From: Paulinella micropora
Lineage: Eukaryota; Cercozoa; Imbricatea; Euglyphida; Paulinellidae
Reading direction: 5' to 3'
Length of the DNA: 64,000 bases
Assembly: GCA_019918135.1 (NCBI GenBank)
Contig: WBZZ01002988.1
Span: 417,501-481,500, forward strand
Under the pieces are notes generated by a model. It was not told where the DNA came from, did no database searches, and was given only the letters and a program-made list of their open reading frames with translations. This document shows positions 9,021 through 19,380 of this stretch, piece after piece. Made by a program: the position numbers and the translations under genes. Positions within the stretch are counted from its first letter, which is position 1. Every line of letters begins with the position of its first letter.

Positions 9021-11315
9021 ATGCGACCAAGCCACCAACGCAAGGCCACCCGGGGCAAGCGATCCACGCGACCCAAGCGATCTGGATCACCGAGGTCTAG
9101 CATCCCGGCCAGGGAAGCGAAGGCACAGTCCAGGACTGAAGGCCCTCCGCCACCTCTCCCTGTATGGCCCATGGGCGCCTTCCTTTCGGCGCTGGCAAGT
9201 TTGCTCCAGCCGCTGCTGCGATCTTTCCTGAAGACCTCCAATGGGTTCCTGGGGGGACACGACCTGGCAGAGGCAGGACGAGCCCTCAACCGAGCGGCCT
9301 CGACTCAACTGCCCTCTAAACCTGTAGCGGCGCAAGGGCTGGCCATTCTCTATCGCCACCTACTGGCTCTGGACCCGTCGTTTCAGAATCCTGCGCTGGA
9401 ACAAGAAGCTGAAAAGTTGGGATCACAATATCGCATTCAGGTTCCACCGGCTGCGCGACTCCGGCCACGGAAGGATGACCTGACGCATGCCCTACGGATT
9501 ATCCTCCGCGACCTGTGTAGCAGCCCATCAGCTATGGCTCACTACATTCCGCCTGTAGAGGAGATCTGGCTCCACGCACCTACGGACACAGGGGCCCCTG
9601 TCCACCGGCAGCTCCAGCTCCTTTGGAAGCACGAACATGTCTGTGCCACGTGTCGTTGGTACCATGTTTCGTCGGGCGTCCGCAGCCCCCTTCTAGAGGT
9701 CTCGGCCCCTCCACAGCCTACGGACGGGAAGCTCACAGAGCCCGCGGAGGAGGGGTCCATACCTGTGGACGCCCCTACGATTCGCCTCGAATCCCTCATT
9801 GAAGCTCTGCTTCGGCCGGGCGCGCGAATGCTGCCGGGTGCGTCCAACCTTACATGTCACTGCTCCAAGCCTCAGGATAGGGTTCTCTCTTCCAGGATTT
9901 CCTTCGACTCTCCGCCCCCCCCGTTCCTTTTCGTCATCATCAACCGCCCAGAAGCCCCTGGAGGACCTGGGATCCCCCCGCACATCAACGACACCCCGAT
10001 CCTGGCCCCTTTCTCCTTGGAGATGTCCACCTTCTTCCCGACCTGCTACGCGACGGCGAAGACGGGACGATACATCCGGACACGTGGCGTCACGTTCCTT
10101 CCGGAGGAGTACAAGGACAGCAATCGGCGGTATCAGGCGTTTGGGTGTCAAGACGCTACGTTTCCACGGAGCTTCCTAGATTACGATGGGAGCCGCAGGT
10201 ATCCAACATACACTACTCATCGGCATAGCCACCTCTGCGCTGGAGTGCTCCCGGGAACGATCCTACCCCTTGGTAGAGCCCTTGTAGCTCTTCTATATCA
10301 GCGCGCGGACACCATCGCCGGCAAAGCACAGGATTTCCCCACCCTGGAGGTGCCGACCCCACCTCTCTCCGAGGACCTCTTCTCTGTGATCAACCGGATC
10401 CCCCCCCCACCTTTTCCCACCTATATCCCCCCCTGCCCATCGACATACCACACCTGGACGGAAGGACGACCAATCTCTATCCTGCCGCATCTCGCGCCCT
10501 CAACAAGGGGTCTCACCTCGCGGCGCAATTGCCCGTGGGCGGGCATCTACCAAAATATTTGTTTCAATCTTCTGGCGCCCCAGCCCCCGTCGTCTCTTCG
10601 GGTTCTGGTGGCAGCGCCAGACGAGCAGGACATCATTGGCTACCAATGTGGCAGGAGGTTCATCAAGCCGGCATCGAAAGGCGCAGGCATCTTAGCGGCG
10701 TTCCCTCAACCGTTTTGGGACTGGCTCAGAAGCACCTTCCGCTGCCGTTTCAATGCCGGGCTTATCTACGACCTCCCACGGGGCGCGGGCGCGGACGTGC
10801 AAGCACCTTGGGATCTTGCACAGGACCTCAGCACAAGCCTTCCAAACGACTTCTTTGTGGAGGCTCTTCTGGCGGATGCCCCCCACACGGTCACCATCTC
10901 CTCTCCATTCACCCACCTCCAGGGGCCCCCTTTCTCCCCTCCCCACCCTCCCCTGGACTTGCCCCCCCTCCCGAAGGGAGGCACGCGGGTTTTTCTTTGC
11001 CATCGTCTCTCGGTGCGTCGCTTTGCTGTGCCCCCCCCCCCCCCCCTGGACTCCGGCACATCCCTCGGGATCCGCTTCTTGCTTCTCCCCCGATGGTCGG
11101 ATTTCTCCCGAGTGGAGCAGCAGATGTTCCGCCGGTCCCTGCCTCATCTGAAAGACTCCGTGGATACCTTCATTGGGGCGAAGCCGCGACGGCCCCCTTC
11201 TTTCCCAGCTCCCCCTCCCAGCACCATCCCACTGCCAGGCAGGAAGACGTCAAGGCCGGGGATGGTCACTCACCTGCACATTCCGACCCGAAAGGATGCT
11301 GCTTCTTCCATGTGA
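9021..11315 (+). CDS. LINE ORF, N-terminal region with possible degenerate C19-type zinc ribbon
   Basis: The first long frame of the LINE, starting at an ATG just after the leader, 764 codons. The N-terminal ~60 residues are basic (RKATRGKRSTRPKR). Residues ~210-320 show a CATCRWYHV knuckle, then a CHCSK knuckle and PPPPFLFVIINRPE. This order resembles the zinc-ribbon and the LP.xLxIxLxR strand of USP (C19) domains, but I see no catalytic Cys or His box here, so it would be a non-catalytic or very divergent version. A second possible strand-rich unit follows (FLFLLPRWSD region). The frame closes at 11,315, while coding-like sequence continues in another frame, which suggests a frameshift near 11.2-11.3 kb. 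Confidence 0.6.
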   Translation: MRPSHQRKATRGKRSTRPKRSGSPRSSIPAREAKAQSRTEGPPPPLPVWPMGAFLSALASLLQPLLRSFLKTSNGFLGGHDLAEAGRALNRAASTQLPSKPVAAQGLAILYRHLLALDPSFQNPALEQEAEKLGSQYRIQVPPAARLRPRKDDLTHALRIILRDLCSSPSAMAHYIPPVEEIWLHAPTDTGAPVHRQLQLLWKHEHVCATCRWYHVSSGVRSPLLEVSAPPQPTDGKLTEPAEEGSIPVDAPTIRLESLIEALLRPGARMLPGASNLTCHCSKPQDRVLSSRISFDSPPPPFLFVIINRPEAPGGPGIPPHINDTPILAPFSLEMSTFFPTCYATAKTGRYIRTRGVTFLPEEYKDSNRRYQAFGCQDATFPRSFLDYDGSRRYPTYTTHRHSHLCAGVLPGTILPLGRALVALLYQRADTIAGKAQDFPTLEVPTPPLSEDLFSVINRIPPPPFPTYIPPCPSTYHTWTEGRPISILPHLAPSTRGLTSRRNCPWAGIYQNICFNLLAPQPPSSLRVLVAAPDEQDIIGYQCGRRFIKPASKGAGILAAFPQPFWDWLRSTFRCRFNAGLIYDLPRGAGADVQAPWDLAQDLSTSLPNDFFVEALLADAPHTVTISSPFTHLQGPPFSPPHPPLDLPPLPKGGTRVFLCHRLSVRRFAVPPPPPLDSGTSLGIRFLLLPRWSDFSRVEQQMFRRSLPHLKDSVDTFIGAKPRRPPSFPAPPPSTIPLPGRKTSRPGMVTHLHIPTRKDAASSM

Positions 11316-12952
11316 TCCAATGCGACGGTTCCAGTTTCCCCAAATTGGATGCATCCCGAGCTTTCCGGACGATTGCCCTCCTCCCTTGGACTGGTAAGCA
11401 AACGGCGTCTACCATCCGTCCTGCGCTAAAGGAGAAAGGCCTGGAATATGGAAGTGCCTGGCTTGAACTCCCCGATCAGGCTACCGTAGTACTTCACCCT
11501 GCGGGCTCCCCCGGGGCAGATCTCTGCGCCCTCATATCATCGAGGGCTCCCGGGACCTTCACACATGGTATTCTCGGTGGATCGACGGACCGCAAACTCT
11601 TCCCACCCTCGATCCTGCTTGTCGACCAGCAGCTGATCTGCAGACTCCTCCATTGGGAGAGGCTCCCCTCCACCAGCAGCTACGAATGGAACAGGGCGGC
11701 ACGTGACCCCCTCCTCGTCGGGGCAAACTTCCGCGTTTTCAGACGATTCCCAGAGAACTGCAGCTCCGCCCCCCCTCCATCCACCTCCCCCCCTGCTCAG
11801 CAACCGGGCCAAGCCCTCCTCCTGATTGATGTCTACGACGCCCGCCCGTCCAGCTGGCGGGACTCAGTCTTCCAGCTAGAACGTGCCCTGCTCACAGGTA
11901 ATCTTCGACCCGCCCCCGAGGAGCGAAGATCGGTAGAATTCAGCATCTACTATGAAGGCTCTGGCGCCTCCGTCTCCCCAGAAGACTGTATGCCCGATGT
12001 TCGGCAAGCTCTCAACGCCCTGGGCACCGTCACTCGGCTGGCTTTTATTCCCCGCACCTCCCTGTCAGAGTCCTGCGTCATTGGTGGGCCTGACCGTCGG
12101 TCCTGGGCTGCTTCCTTCCGAGCGACCTTTCTGTCCCACGCTGTGGCTGCTTTTTGCGTTAACACCTTCGTGCATGGGGACAGTTGGACGGCCGGTGGAG
12201 AACGCCTCCTGCCCTTCTCTCCACCTCCCACCGATGAGGAGATTACGGCGGCGGAAAGCGCGGAGTGGGAATACGTGCAACAACGGCGGATAAGTGAGGG
12301 CAGCACCCGCGAGTCAATTATCCAGACGCCCACACAATACCGGGACACCCCCGCCCCGGGGGCCATCGAAGCGCTCCCGGCCTGGAAGAAGCTGCAGGAG
12401 AGCAGCCAGAATGTTCATCAAGAGTTTGCGATCCTAGGCTCCCACCCTTTTAACCACACTTTCATTCGGTTTGGTCGAGGGGGAGTTGGGATCCATAGCT
12501 CGGGGAAGCCAATATCGAAAGCTTTCCAGGAGGTCAACTTCATCCCGGAGGGGAAGTCATGGGAGAGTGTTCAAGAACGTCTCCCCCGAGGGTACAGCTT
12601 GGCAGGGCTAGCATACAGGGTAGGGATAACGGCGTTGCTTCCTTTCCAGACAGGAGAAGGGTGGGACTCAGACCCTCCCGTCCCCAGCCAACGGGAAAGG
12701 AAGCGAAGTCCTCCACGTCGTCTTATCCAGACGGGTGACTGCGATTCCATGTGGACCCCTCATCCCCACCCAAGGGACCGACCCAGACCCCTGTCCCCCT
12801 CCTCTCCTACCTCGTCCGGGCACCAGGCCCCCAGCGTCCAACCGGAGCCCCTGGATTCTCGACAGACTCGGGCCCTCCCGGGGGGTACCTCAGGAACCCC
12901 ACGAATCATCGCCACTACTGTACCACCTTCCCGCTTGGGTGGACCATGTTGA
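11200..12952 (+). CDS. LINE ORF, continuing region of unknown fold
   Basis: Coding-like sequence in the second forward frame. The frame is technically open from 10,529, but its first part overlaps the better-looking frame before it. Near its beginning is KGCCFFHVIQCDG, which faintly recalls the G.CFFHxI cysteine box of OTU proteases. No convincing catalytic His partner was found, so this is only a hint. Further on are globular segments (QALLLIDVYDARPSSWRDSV, HPFNHTFIRFGRGG) with no recognised family, then a Pro/Arg/Ser-rich end. It continues into the Ulp1-bearing frame at about 12.75-12.95 kb. Confidence 0.5.
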
Positions 12953-14934
12953 CGGCTCCCGCCCGAAGGTTGACGGCGCTCCGAGTTGATCTTCCGAAGA
13001 GTGGCGCAGAAGTACGACACTGGCTGCGACCGCTCTCCGACGATAGATGCCCCGCTCACTTTGGCCCCGTCCCCATGGACCGGGAGACACGCCGCAGTCT
13101 CTGGAACCAGGCCTTACACAGCGTATTCCAACCGGTGGAAATGGCCAGCGCCGATTCCCCGTTACCGTCTCGGTCTCGGCGTCGGCACCAGAAGGTCGAG
13201 CAGTCTGGTCCGGCCCCCCGGGAAGCCCTGATCGCCCCGGGGCCACCACCCAACATCTGTCCGATCTGGGCCAGTGACACTGCTACGGAGGGTGGTTCAT
13301 ACATACCGCCGATAGTGGTGGGGAATGTAGAGGACGGCGGTTGGCTCCACACTGACGTGCTTCACTGGTTCATACGTGAGTTGGAACCCCAGGCACGTGT
13401 CAATCGATGTCTACTCATTGGACCCGATTTCTCTTGGAAAATCCGCACCCAAGGGGAGTCTCGTGATGACATCCTTTTCAGGGCGTTGAAGCACCGGCCC
13501 ATCGACCCGGGGTATGAGCACGTGCTCATCCCGCTCAACATCAGCGAACGGCATTGGGCACTCCTGGTGATTTCTACCACTCTGCAGCGAGGAGGCCCCG
13601 GTGTACAAGTCGGCTTGGTACCTGCGGTTGCTGCGTTCGGATCACGAAGCGTCCCGCTCGCCCTCTTCTTGGACTCCTTGCCCTCCTGCACAGCAAGCTG
13701 CTCCGATTTCGCGCTCACGCCGATCCTTTCGGCCTGGTATGCGAACCTAGGTCGAGCGGGATTCCTCTCCGATCCCCCGACACCAGGATACATCAGTTTG
13801 ACCGTACCAGCACAGGAGGGAGGTCAGGATTGCGGCCTTCATACGCTCTTCCACATGCAGCGTGTAGCCCTGAACCCCGCGTGCCTCTCTGTTGACGCGC
13901 CCCTGCCCGCTGGAGAGATGCCGAATATGGACCAGTTCCGCAGGAACATTTTCCAGCGGCTCGTTGCCGCGCAGGCTGCCTATGCAGATACGGCGCATCT
14001 CAGGTGTGTGCCTGCTACAGACACGGAGCAGCTTGCCGAGGTCACGCGTATGGTTAAACGTGGGCACCAAGAATGGAAAATGGTTCTTACTGACCGTCAT
14101 GCCGAGAGGGTTTCAGCTTCATCTCGCAAAAAAGTGAGACGCACATGGAAGGTGAGCAACCCGTCTCTCTACCGAGATGTTCACCTTAACCGCACGCGTC
14201 ACATAAGGGATGAACATGCCTTCGAGGCCCTTAATGTCCAAGTGGCCCGGACTTTTGCTAGACTCCTGAGCGCTACGCGGAAAGAGAGGTCCGCAATCCT
14301 TAGACGGCGAGTATTCCTTCGATTGTCGTCGGCGACCCGGATGACCCGGTCGGCCCTGTCCGCTGCAGCCTCCAAAGCCGGATACTGGAGTCCTCCCAGC
14401 TCGGACGAAGAAGGCATGGACGCAGAATCCTTCCTTTGCCACCTCGACAACACTCCCCAGGACGGACCAGACTCCGGGGTTATGCGAAGCCCCCCCCGGA
14501 GCCCGGCCTCGCCCCAGGAACTGGGGGTACCGGTGACGTTTCTCTCCCTCCCAGAGGGCGAGGTACCTTTGCCCGTATCCCTAGCGTCCCGGGAGTCAGC
14601 ATCGGAGTTACCAGCGTCAGGATCTGGAGAAGTGTCCCGCTGCCCGGATCCTGAGGAGGTCCTTGCCCCGGCCACCAAGCCACAGATGGACGCAGCTGTA
14701 AGCTTTCCGACGCCGGAAGAGGCTGATCCTGCTCCAGGTGAGGCCAAGGCCCGCGCTTCCCTGCAGGACCTTTCCCCCCCCCCTAACATCGACGGAGATG
14801 GAACTGCCTGCGCACATGGAGTCACTGCCAGACCACCTCGGGATACGAAGGACCCTCCCCGTCCCCCGCGACGAAATTCCGGTCGGGATGTCCCGGGCAG
14901 GGACAACGGAGCCCAGCAGAGAACTGGTGGGTGA
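12751..14934 (+). CDS. LINE ORF region with Ulp1/SENP-type (C48) cysteine protease
   Basis: 727 codons. Residues ~190-380 carry a Ulp1-fold protease. WLHTDVLHWFIRELEP is the substrate-binding start seen in the family. ISERHWALLVIS holds the catalytic His and following Trp, LALFLDSLPS the Asp, and PAQEGGQDCGLHTLFHM the Gln and catalytic Cys of the QDCG box. All key residues are present. Ulp1 enzymes cleave SUMO or related ubiquitin-like proteins. In LINE polyproteins, where such domains are known from some clades, they may process the polyprotein or remove SUMO from host restriction factors. That role is inferred. After the protease come a basic helix region and then Pro/Ser-rich sequence. The frame fades at 14.78-14.93 kb near a C run. 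Confidence 0.85.
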   Translation: MDPSSPPKGPTQTPVPLLSYLVRAPGPQRPTGAPGFSTDSGPPGGYLRNPTNHRHYCTTFPLGWTMLTAPARRLTALRVDLPKSGAEVRHWLRPLSDDRCPAHFGPVPMDRETRRSLWNQALHSVFQPVEMASADSPLPSRSRRRHQKVEQSGPAPREALIAPGPPPNICPIWASDTATEGGSYIPPIVVGNVEDGGWLHTDVLHWFIRELEPQARVNRCLLIGPDFSWKIRTQGESRDDILFRALKHRPIDPGYEHVLIPLNISERHWALLVISTTLQRGGPGVQVGLVPAVAAFGSRSVPLALFLDSLPSCTASCSDFALTPILSAWYANLGRAGFLSDPPTPGYISLTVPAQEGGQDCGLHTLFHMQRVALNPACLSVDAPLPAGEMPNMDQFRRNIFQRLVAAQAAYADTAHLRCVPATDTEQLAEVTRMVKRGHQEWKMVLTDRHAERVSASSRKKVRRTWKVSNPSLYRDVHLNRTRHIRDEHAFEALNVQVARTFARLLSATRKERSAILRRRVFLRLSSATRMTRSALSAAASKAGYWSPPSSDEEGMDAESFLCHLDNTPQDGPDSGVMRSPPRSPASPQELGVPVTFLSLPEGEVPLPVSLASRESASELPASGSGEVSRCPDPEEVLAPATKPQMDAAVSFPTPEEADPAPGEAKARASLQDLSPPPNIDGDGTACAHGVTARPPRDTKDPPRPPRRNSGRDVPGRDNGAQQRTGG

Positions 14935-17168
14935 GCAGCGCACGCCATCAGCGGCAGAAGCGCCACAAGAGACGGGAGACACAGCCGCCGCCACTCCGAC
15001 CCTTCGCCCGAGGGTGAATACGGTCTGGGACGAGAATCTGGATGCGGCATGGGATGCTCTCACCTCAGCCGAGAAGGTGGCGCCCGTATCAGACCGTGAC
15101 ATCATGACGGAGGCGGAGCAGATGGAGCAGATGGAGCTAAGTATCACCGATGGAGAGGGAGGGGAGCTGGAGGGGAGCCCAGCCCCCCCGCCGCCCTCGT
15201 GTCCCACAACGGTGGCTCCAGCGTCAGGAGACTCTCCTTGCGATATAGAGCCCACCCCTGCTGGGATTGGCTCACCTCTCCCTGGCTCAGCGGGCCCCGA
15301 ATTACCACCTCTTCCTCCACCTTATGCCTCCCCCCCTACCCCCTCTCGGCCGCTTTCTCCTTCCCCCACGCCTGGTACCCCGTCGACGTACAAGTACCCT
15401 ACCTCCATTAAGGCACCCAGCCCATCAACGGAGCGTCCCGTGCGCATGGCTGCAGGACCCCCCCCCCTCCGCGACTTCCTCACCGAACACAGCGCCATCT
15501 GTCCAAATCCCGTCCCCCACTGCTGACGGGAAACACAGGGACAGGCTCGAGCCCACCGGGGCCCTACCACCCCATGGTCTCGAAGGGTCACTTAACGCTC
15601 AGGAGAACGCAGATCAGAGCCAGGCTTTTCCAGCCCCCTCCGCACCCGATGTTGTCGATCCATCCTCGGATGGGGGTCCCAGCAGAGGGGGATTCCCGTC
15701 CGGTGTCTCTGCGTCACGGCTCACTGGGCATGCGGCCACTGACTGTCCTCCTCCCGCACCGCCTCTCGCGTCTCATACTGTCCCTCCCTCTTCGCCCCAT
15801 GTGGGCCCGGAGACTGCTTCCTCTCCGGAGATCCTTCGTCCCGCCCCCGAGGCCTTAGCAAGTCCGTCAGAGCGTAGCTGTGCGTTCTCGGCCCCCTCAA
15901 CCCCCATCGCTGTGGTAACTGCATCGGTTCCCCCCTCCTCTTCCCTTGGCCCGGTTCCTTCCCTTGCTTCGAGCCAGAGGGTCGACAACGCGGAAGGAGG
16001 ACCCATGGAATCGAGTGAGCGGACCCCTGGGCCCTCCCCTCAGCCGCCCACTCCTCGCCCTCCTGCTCCACCGGTCCTCAAGTACGGCGCTACTTCCCCT
16101 AGGCTGCAAAACGACGCAATACAGTCGACCAGTCGGGAGCCCCCCCCCCCCCCTCAGTTCCCCCCCGGGGTCACTGCGCAGCCCCAGCCGGGTACCAAGA
16201 AACGCCAGGAGGGTGTCCAGACAGCACGCCCCCGCCCACTTCCTCCTCGGGGTAGCATCTCCACGCCTGGCGCCCGTTCCCCCCCACTGAGGAGCCGTTC
16301 TAGGTCGCGCCGTCCGCAGGATAACGAACCCTCCCAGACGACGTCTCGTACCAGAGCTCCCCGATCTATCTCATCCGTGAGCATGGATCCCCGAGGTTCA
16401 CGTCAAACATCCCCCGCGCCCCGCTCGACGGAAGTCGGCCGTTTTCAGCGTGGACGCGGAACCCACCGGCCCTGCCCCGAGAAGGAGGGCCGGTGCCGAG
16501 GTGGAGTGGATAATCTGCGCGCACATTCCCCCACAAGGACTCAGGGGCGGCCCGGGAGGGGTCAGAGCCCCCCCCCTGGGGTCTCACGTTCGCCCCCCCG
16601 AAGGGGAAGAAGGTCTCGATCACGAAGCAGTGACCCACCTCTCCTTCCCAGAGAAGGGGGGCGGGGACGACGTTCCCGGTCGTGCTCCCCCGGGGAAGAT
16701 CTCGGAGGGAGCGGCCCGGACGGAGGTCGCGGTCGCCACGTCGTCGCCCGTACGATGGATGCAGTTTTCGGGCTGGATCCCGACCCCGACCCCGGGAGCA
16801 AGCCCCTTCTCGATCACGGCGAGCGAGAATCTCCCCCAGCCCCCCTCGTGGTGGGCGCCATCCATCCCCCTCTGCTGGAAACGCACGCCACCGTGGCAGC
16901 CTCATCAAGCGTACCCGATCCTCCTCATCCTCCTCCTCTACATCCTCCACTCTCTCCGCCCCGTTGGAACCTACCCCCGCCCCCCCTTCGTATACGGCCC
17001 CGGCACCATCTCCACCCCAGCGGTCTCCTCAGCCATCTCCGTTGGCCGCCCCGCGGCCCACTGGGGCTCCCCCCGAGTCACCCGCCCTCCCAACGAGCTC
17101 ATCAACTCCCAACAGCGTTCCAGTCCCCGAGGCACCACCGGCGCCTCAGTTGGCCCTTCAAAAGATGA
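14738..17168 (+). CDS. LINE ORF, Pro/Ser/Arg-rich disordered linker
   Basis: Coding-like sequence running through two forward frames (14,738-15,526 and 15,267-17,168), with the change near a C run at ~15.46 kb. It is extremely rich in Pro and Ser, with RS-type basic patches such as RSRSRSRRPQDNE and, further on, RGRRSRSRSSDPP. No folded domain is visible. Such a region could bind RNA or act as a flexible spacer between the Ulp1 and USP domains. The low complexity makes the exact frame uncertain, and antisense and alternative frames are also open over much of it. Confidence 0.5.
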
Positions 17169-19380
17169 TCCCACGAGGCGACCTGATGGCCATGGTTGAC
17201 CTACCCTCCTTTCTGTCCTCCAGCTGTCACCTGGGACCTGCCCTCGTCCGCGAGATAGGGGCAAGCATCTGCAACAAGTACAGCTCAAATCCGGACTGGA
17301 TACACCGAGTTTCCCCCGATTGCCCCCTCCGCTTAGATGCCCTCCGTAGCATTATCAGCCACGCCAGATCCGGAGATGCGTGGGACTCCCTCCCTGCGGT
17401 CCGCCAGCAGGATCTCGAGCGAGCGTACAAGGAGGGGTGGCTTACACTGCTAGGTCTCCTGCCTAGCTCGACCATTCTCCGACAGGGGGTGTGGAACTCC
17501 CAGGCCGCCCTGCTGCCAAACCGTCGCAATCGGAAGCAGTACGAGTACGCCCGCCGACGCCTGCAACGTAAACGTAAACGACCAAACCCCACCAGCTCTA
17601 CGTTGCCCCCCGCCGCTGCTGGCCCTGCTGATTCTGGACGACGTCCTCCCCCCCTCTACCCCGGCTGCAGGCACCGCCCCCCCTCAGTCTGCATCCCGAA
17701 ACCCAAGCCACGCCTGTCGAAGACGGATCGACCACCGTTGTGTCTCCTTTCAAGGTCAAAGCGGCCACGCCGACTCCGTCACTCGATGTCCCATCGGCCA
17801 GCACAAACACAAAAGGCCATGACCGACAGGCCAGCTCCGGACCCTTGGCGATCACAGGCGGCAGGCAGGGCTGTGTGGCTGCGAAGCAGAAGGAAGCCAG
17901 GCTGCGCACAAGCCGACCTGCTTAAGCAGCCGATGTACAGGACCCCCCCCCCCCCCCTCGCGGGACCCCCCCTTCTTTTATCGGTCCCACCGGGTACAAT
18001 CGTAGCGCACCACCCCCCTTCTCAAGTGCGGGGATCCACACGGCCTGCTTCGAGAAGCACCATGGGAGGAATCTTCTTCAGCCCTGATGATATCCGCGCA
18101 ATCCGACAGGAAAGTCAGCTCACTCGCCAGATGCAGGCTTCCCTTAAGGATCAGGAAGACAAGATGGCAGACTTCTACGAGATAGAAGCCGCTGGTCTTC
18201 GACCCCGACGGACGTTTGCGAAGGAGACCTCCGGTACTCCGCCTACTCTGACCTCAAGCACGGACCCCAGCCAGAGTAATGCGCTGTCTAATAAAGCTCA
18301 GGGGGAGTACTCCGGGGTCGGAATTATAACGAAAGGTAAAGGTCGTCCTGCATGTCCCCGTAAAGCTCCTGCGGAGTCGCCTCCTCTTCCCTACAGAGGT
18401 ATCAAGAACCCGGATAACCGGTACTGTTTCTTAATAAGCGCGGTCCAACTCCTCTCATCCTTTCCCAAGCTTCCCGCTTTCCTACGGAACTGGGCCTCGG
18501 CACGCCCACCCAGGTCCATGATCGGACCTCAGATGACGGCCATCAGCGCTATCATTAATACGATGGCTGAGCTTCGCCCCCAGGTGAAGAGCTCCTCGCA
18601 AGAATTCCAGCCCATCTCCTGTGCCTGGTTCCGCTACCCGGTTGTTCTCCGCAGCACCCTCCCCAGTCCGGACCTTCATGACGGCGGCGACACCGGACTG
18701 GCAGCTCGGGGCCTACTGTTGTTGCTCCGGGACGCCGGGCCCTCTTTCCTCCCGAGGGGAGTGTCTATGGAATCGTGGCTCCCTCACGTGGTTTCGACTT
18801 CATCGTGCCAGGGATGCTCCACTACCTCTCTTTCCTCCACGTGGGCTCTTCCTCTCTCCCTGTCTCTCCTGGCCGGCGACCGCTCCCCGTTCCCCCTCTC
18901 TGAGCTCGTGGACAGATGGCTGCTTGGTGGTCCTTCTGAGTCTTTCCGCTGTGCCCACTGCGGAGGCAGGCAAGGGGCGACTACTCGGACGCTGCAGACA
19001 CATGCAGAATGTCTTCTCCTCGACATTCATCGGCCGCTGGGACTCCAGAACCTACGGTCCCTTCGATCCGCGCACCACAACATCTCTGTCCTGCCCTCGC
19101 TCGTTCTTGACCACCGGTGGACGCAAGACGGGCAGCCGGCCTCCTACTCTCTCCAAAGCGTTATTTGCATTCAGATGGAAGGCAACGCACGCTCGCGGCA
19201 ACTTCCCCACGCGTTCCTCCTGGACCGCAACAGTTCAGGGGAGTGGGTGAAGTGTGACGACGACTCCGTTTCGGTCCTCCATAACCTGACTGCATGCAGG
19301 GTGATTGCTTCGTATGGAGTGCAACTTCTGTTCAAGCGGACAGTCTCCTCCCTTCCTGACCCCGTCGCGGTTCTTCACCC
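16682..19380 (+). CDS. LINE ORF region with USP-like (C19) deubiquitinase domain
   Basis: The start is RS-rich (RRERPGRRSRSPRRRPYDG). The C-terminal ~320 residues (about 18.40-19.34 kb) form a ubiquitin-specific-protease-like domain. The Cys box is GIKNPDNRYCFLISAVQLL, with Gln seven residues after Cys as in USPs. A zinc ribbon has CQGC and CAHC knuckles. The LLLDIHRPL strand follows, then a His-box region with YSLQSVIC and LPHAFLL, the WVKCDDDSV acidic motif, and YGVQLLFKR at the end. USPs remove ubiquitin. Here the domain could stabilise the element's proteins or process a polyprotein (inference). The frame runs on to 19,411, but from about 19,380 it is antisense to the inverted RT segment, so the natural protein is interrupted there. 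Confidence 0.75.

Noticed and set aside
9542-17592. Many long minus-strand open frames opposite the LINE coding region
   Set aside because: They mirror GC-rich, Pro/Arg-coding plus-strand sequence, have low-complexity composition and no family motifs. The plus strand has the Ulp1 and USP motifs.
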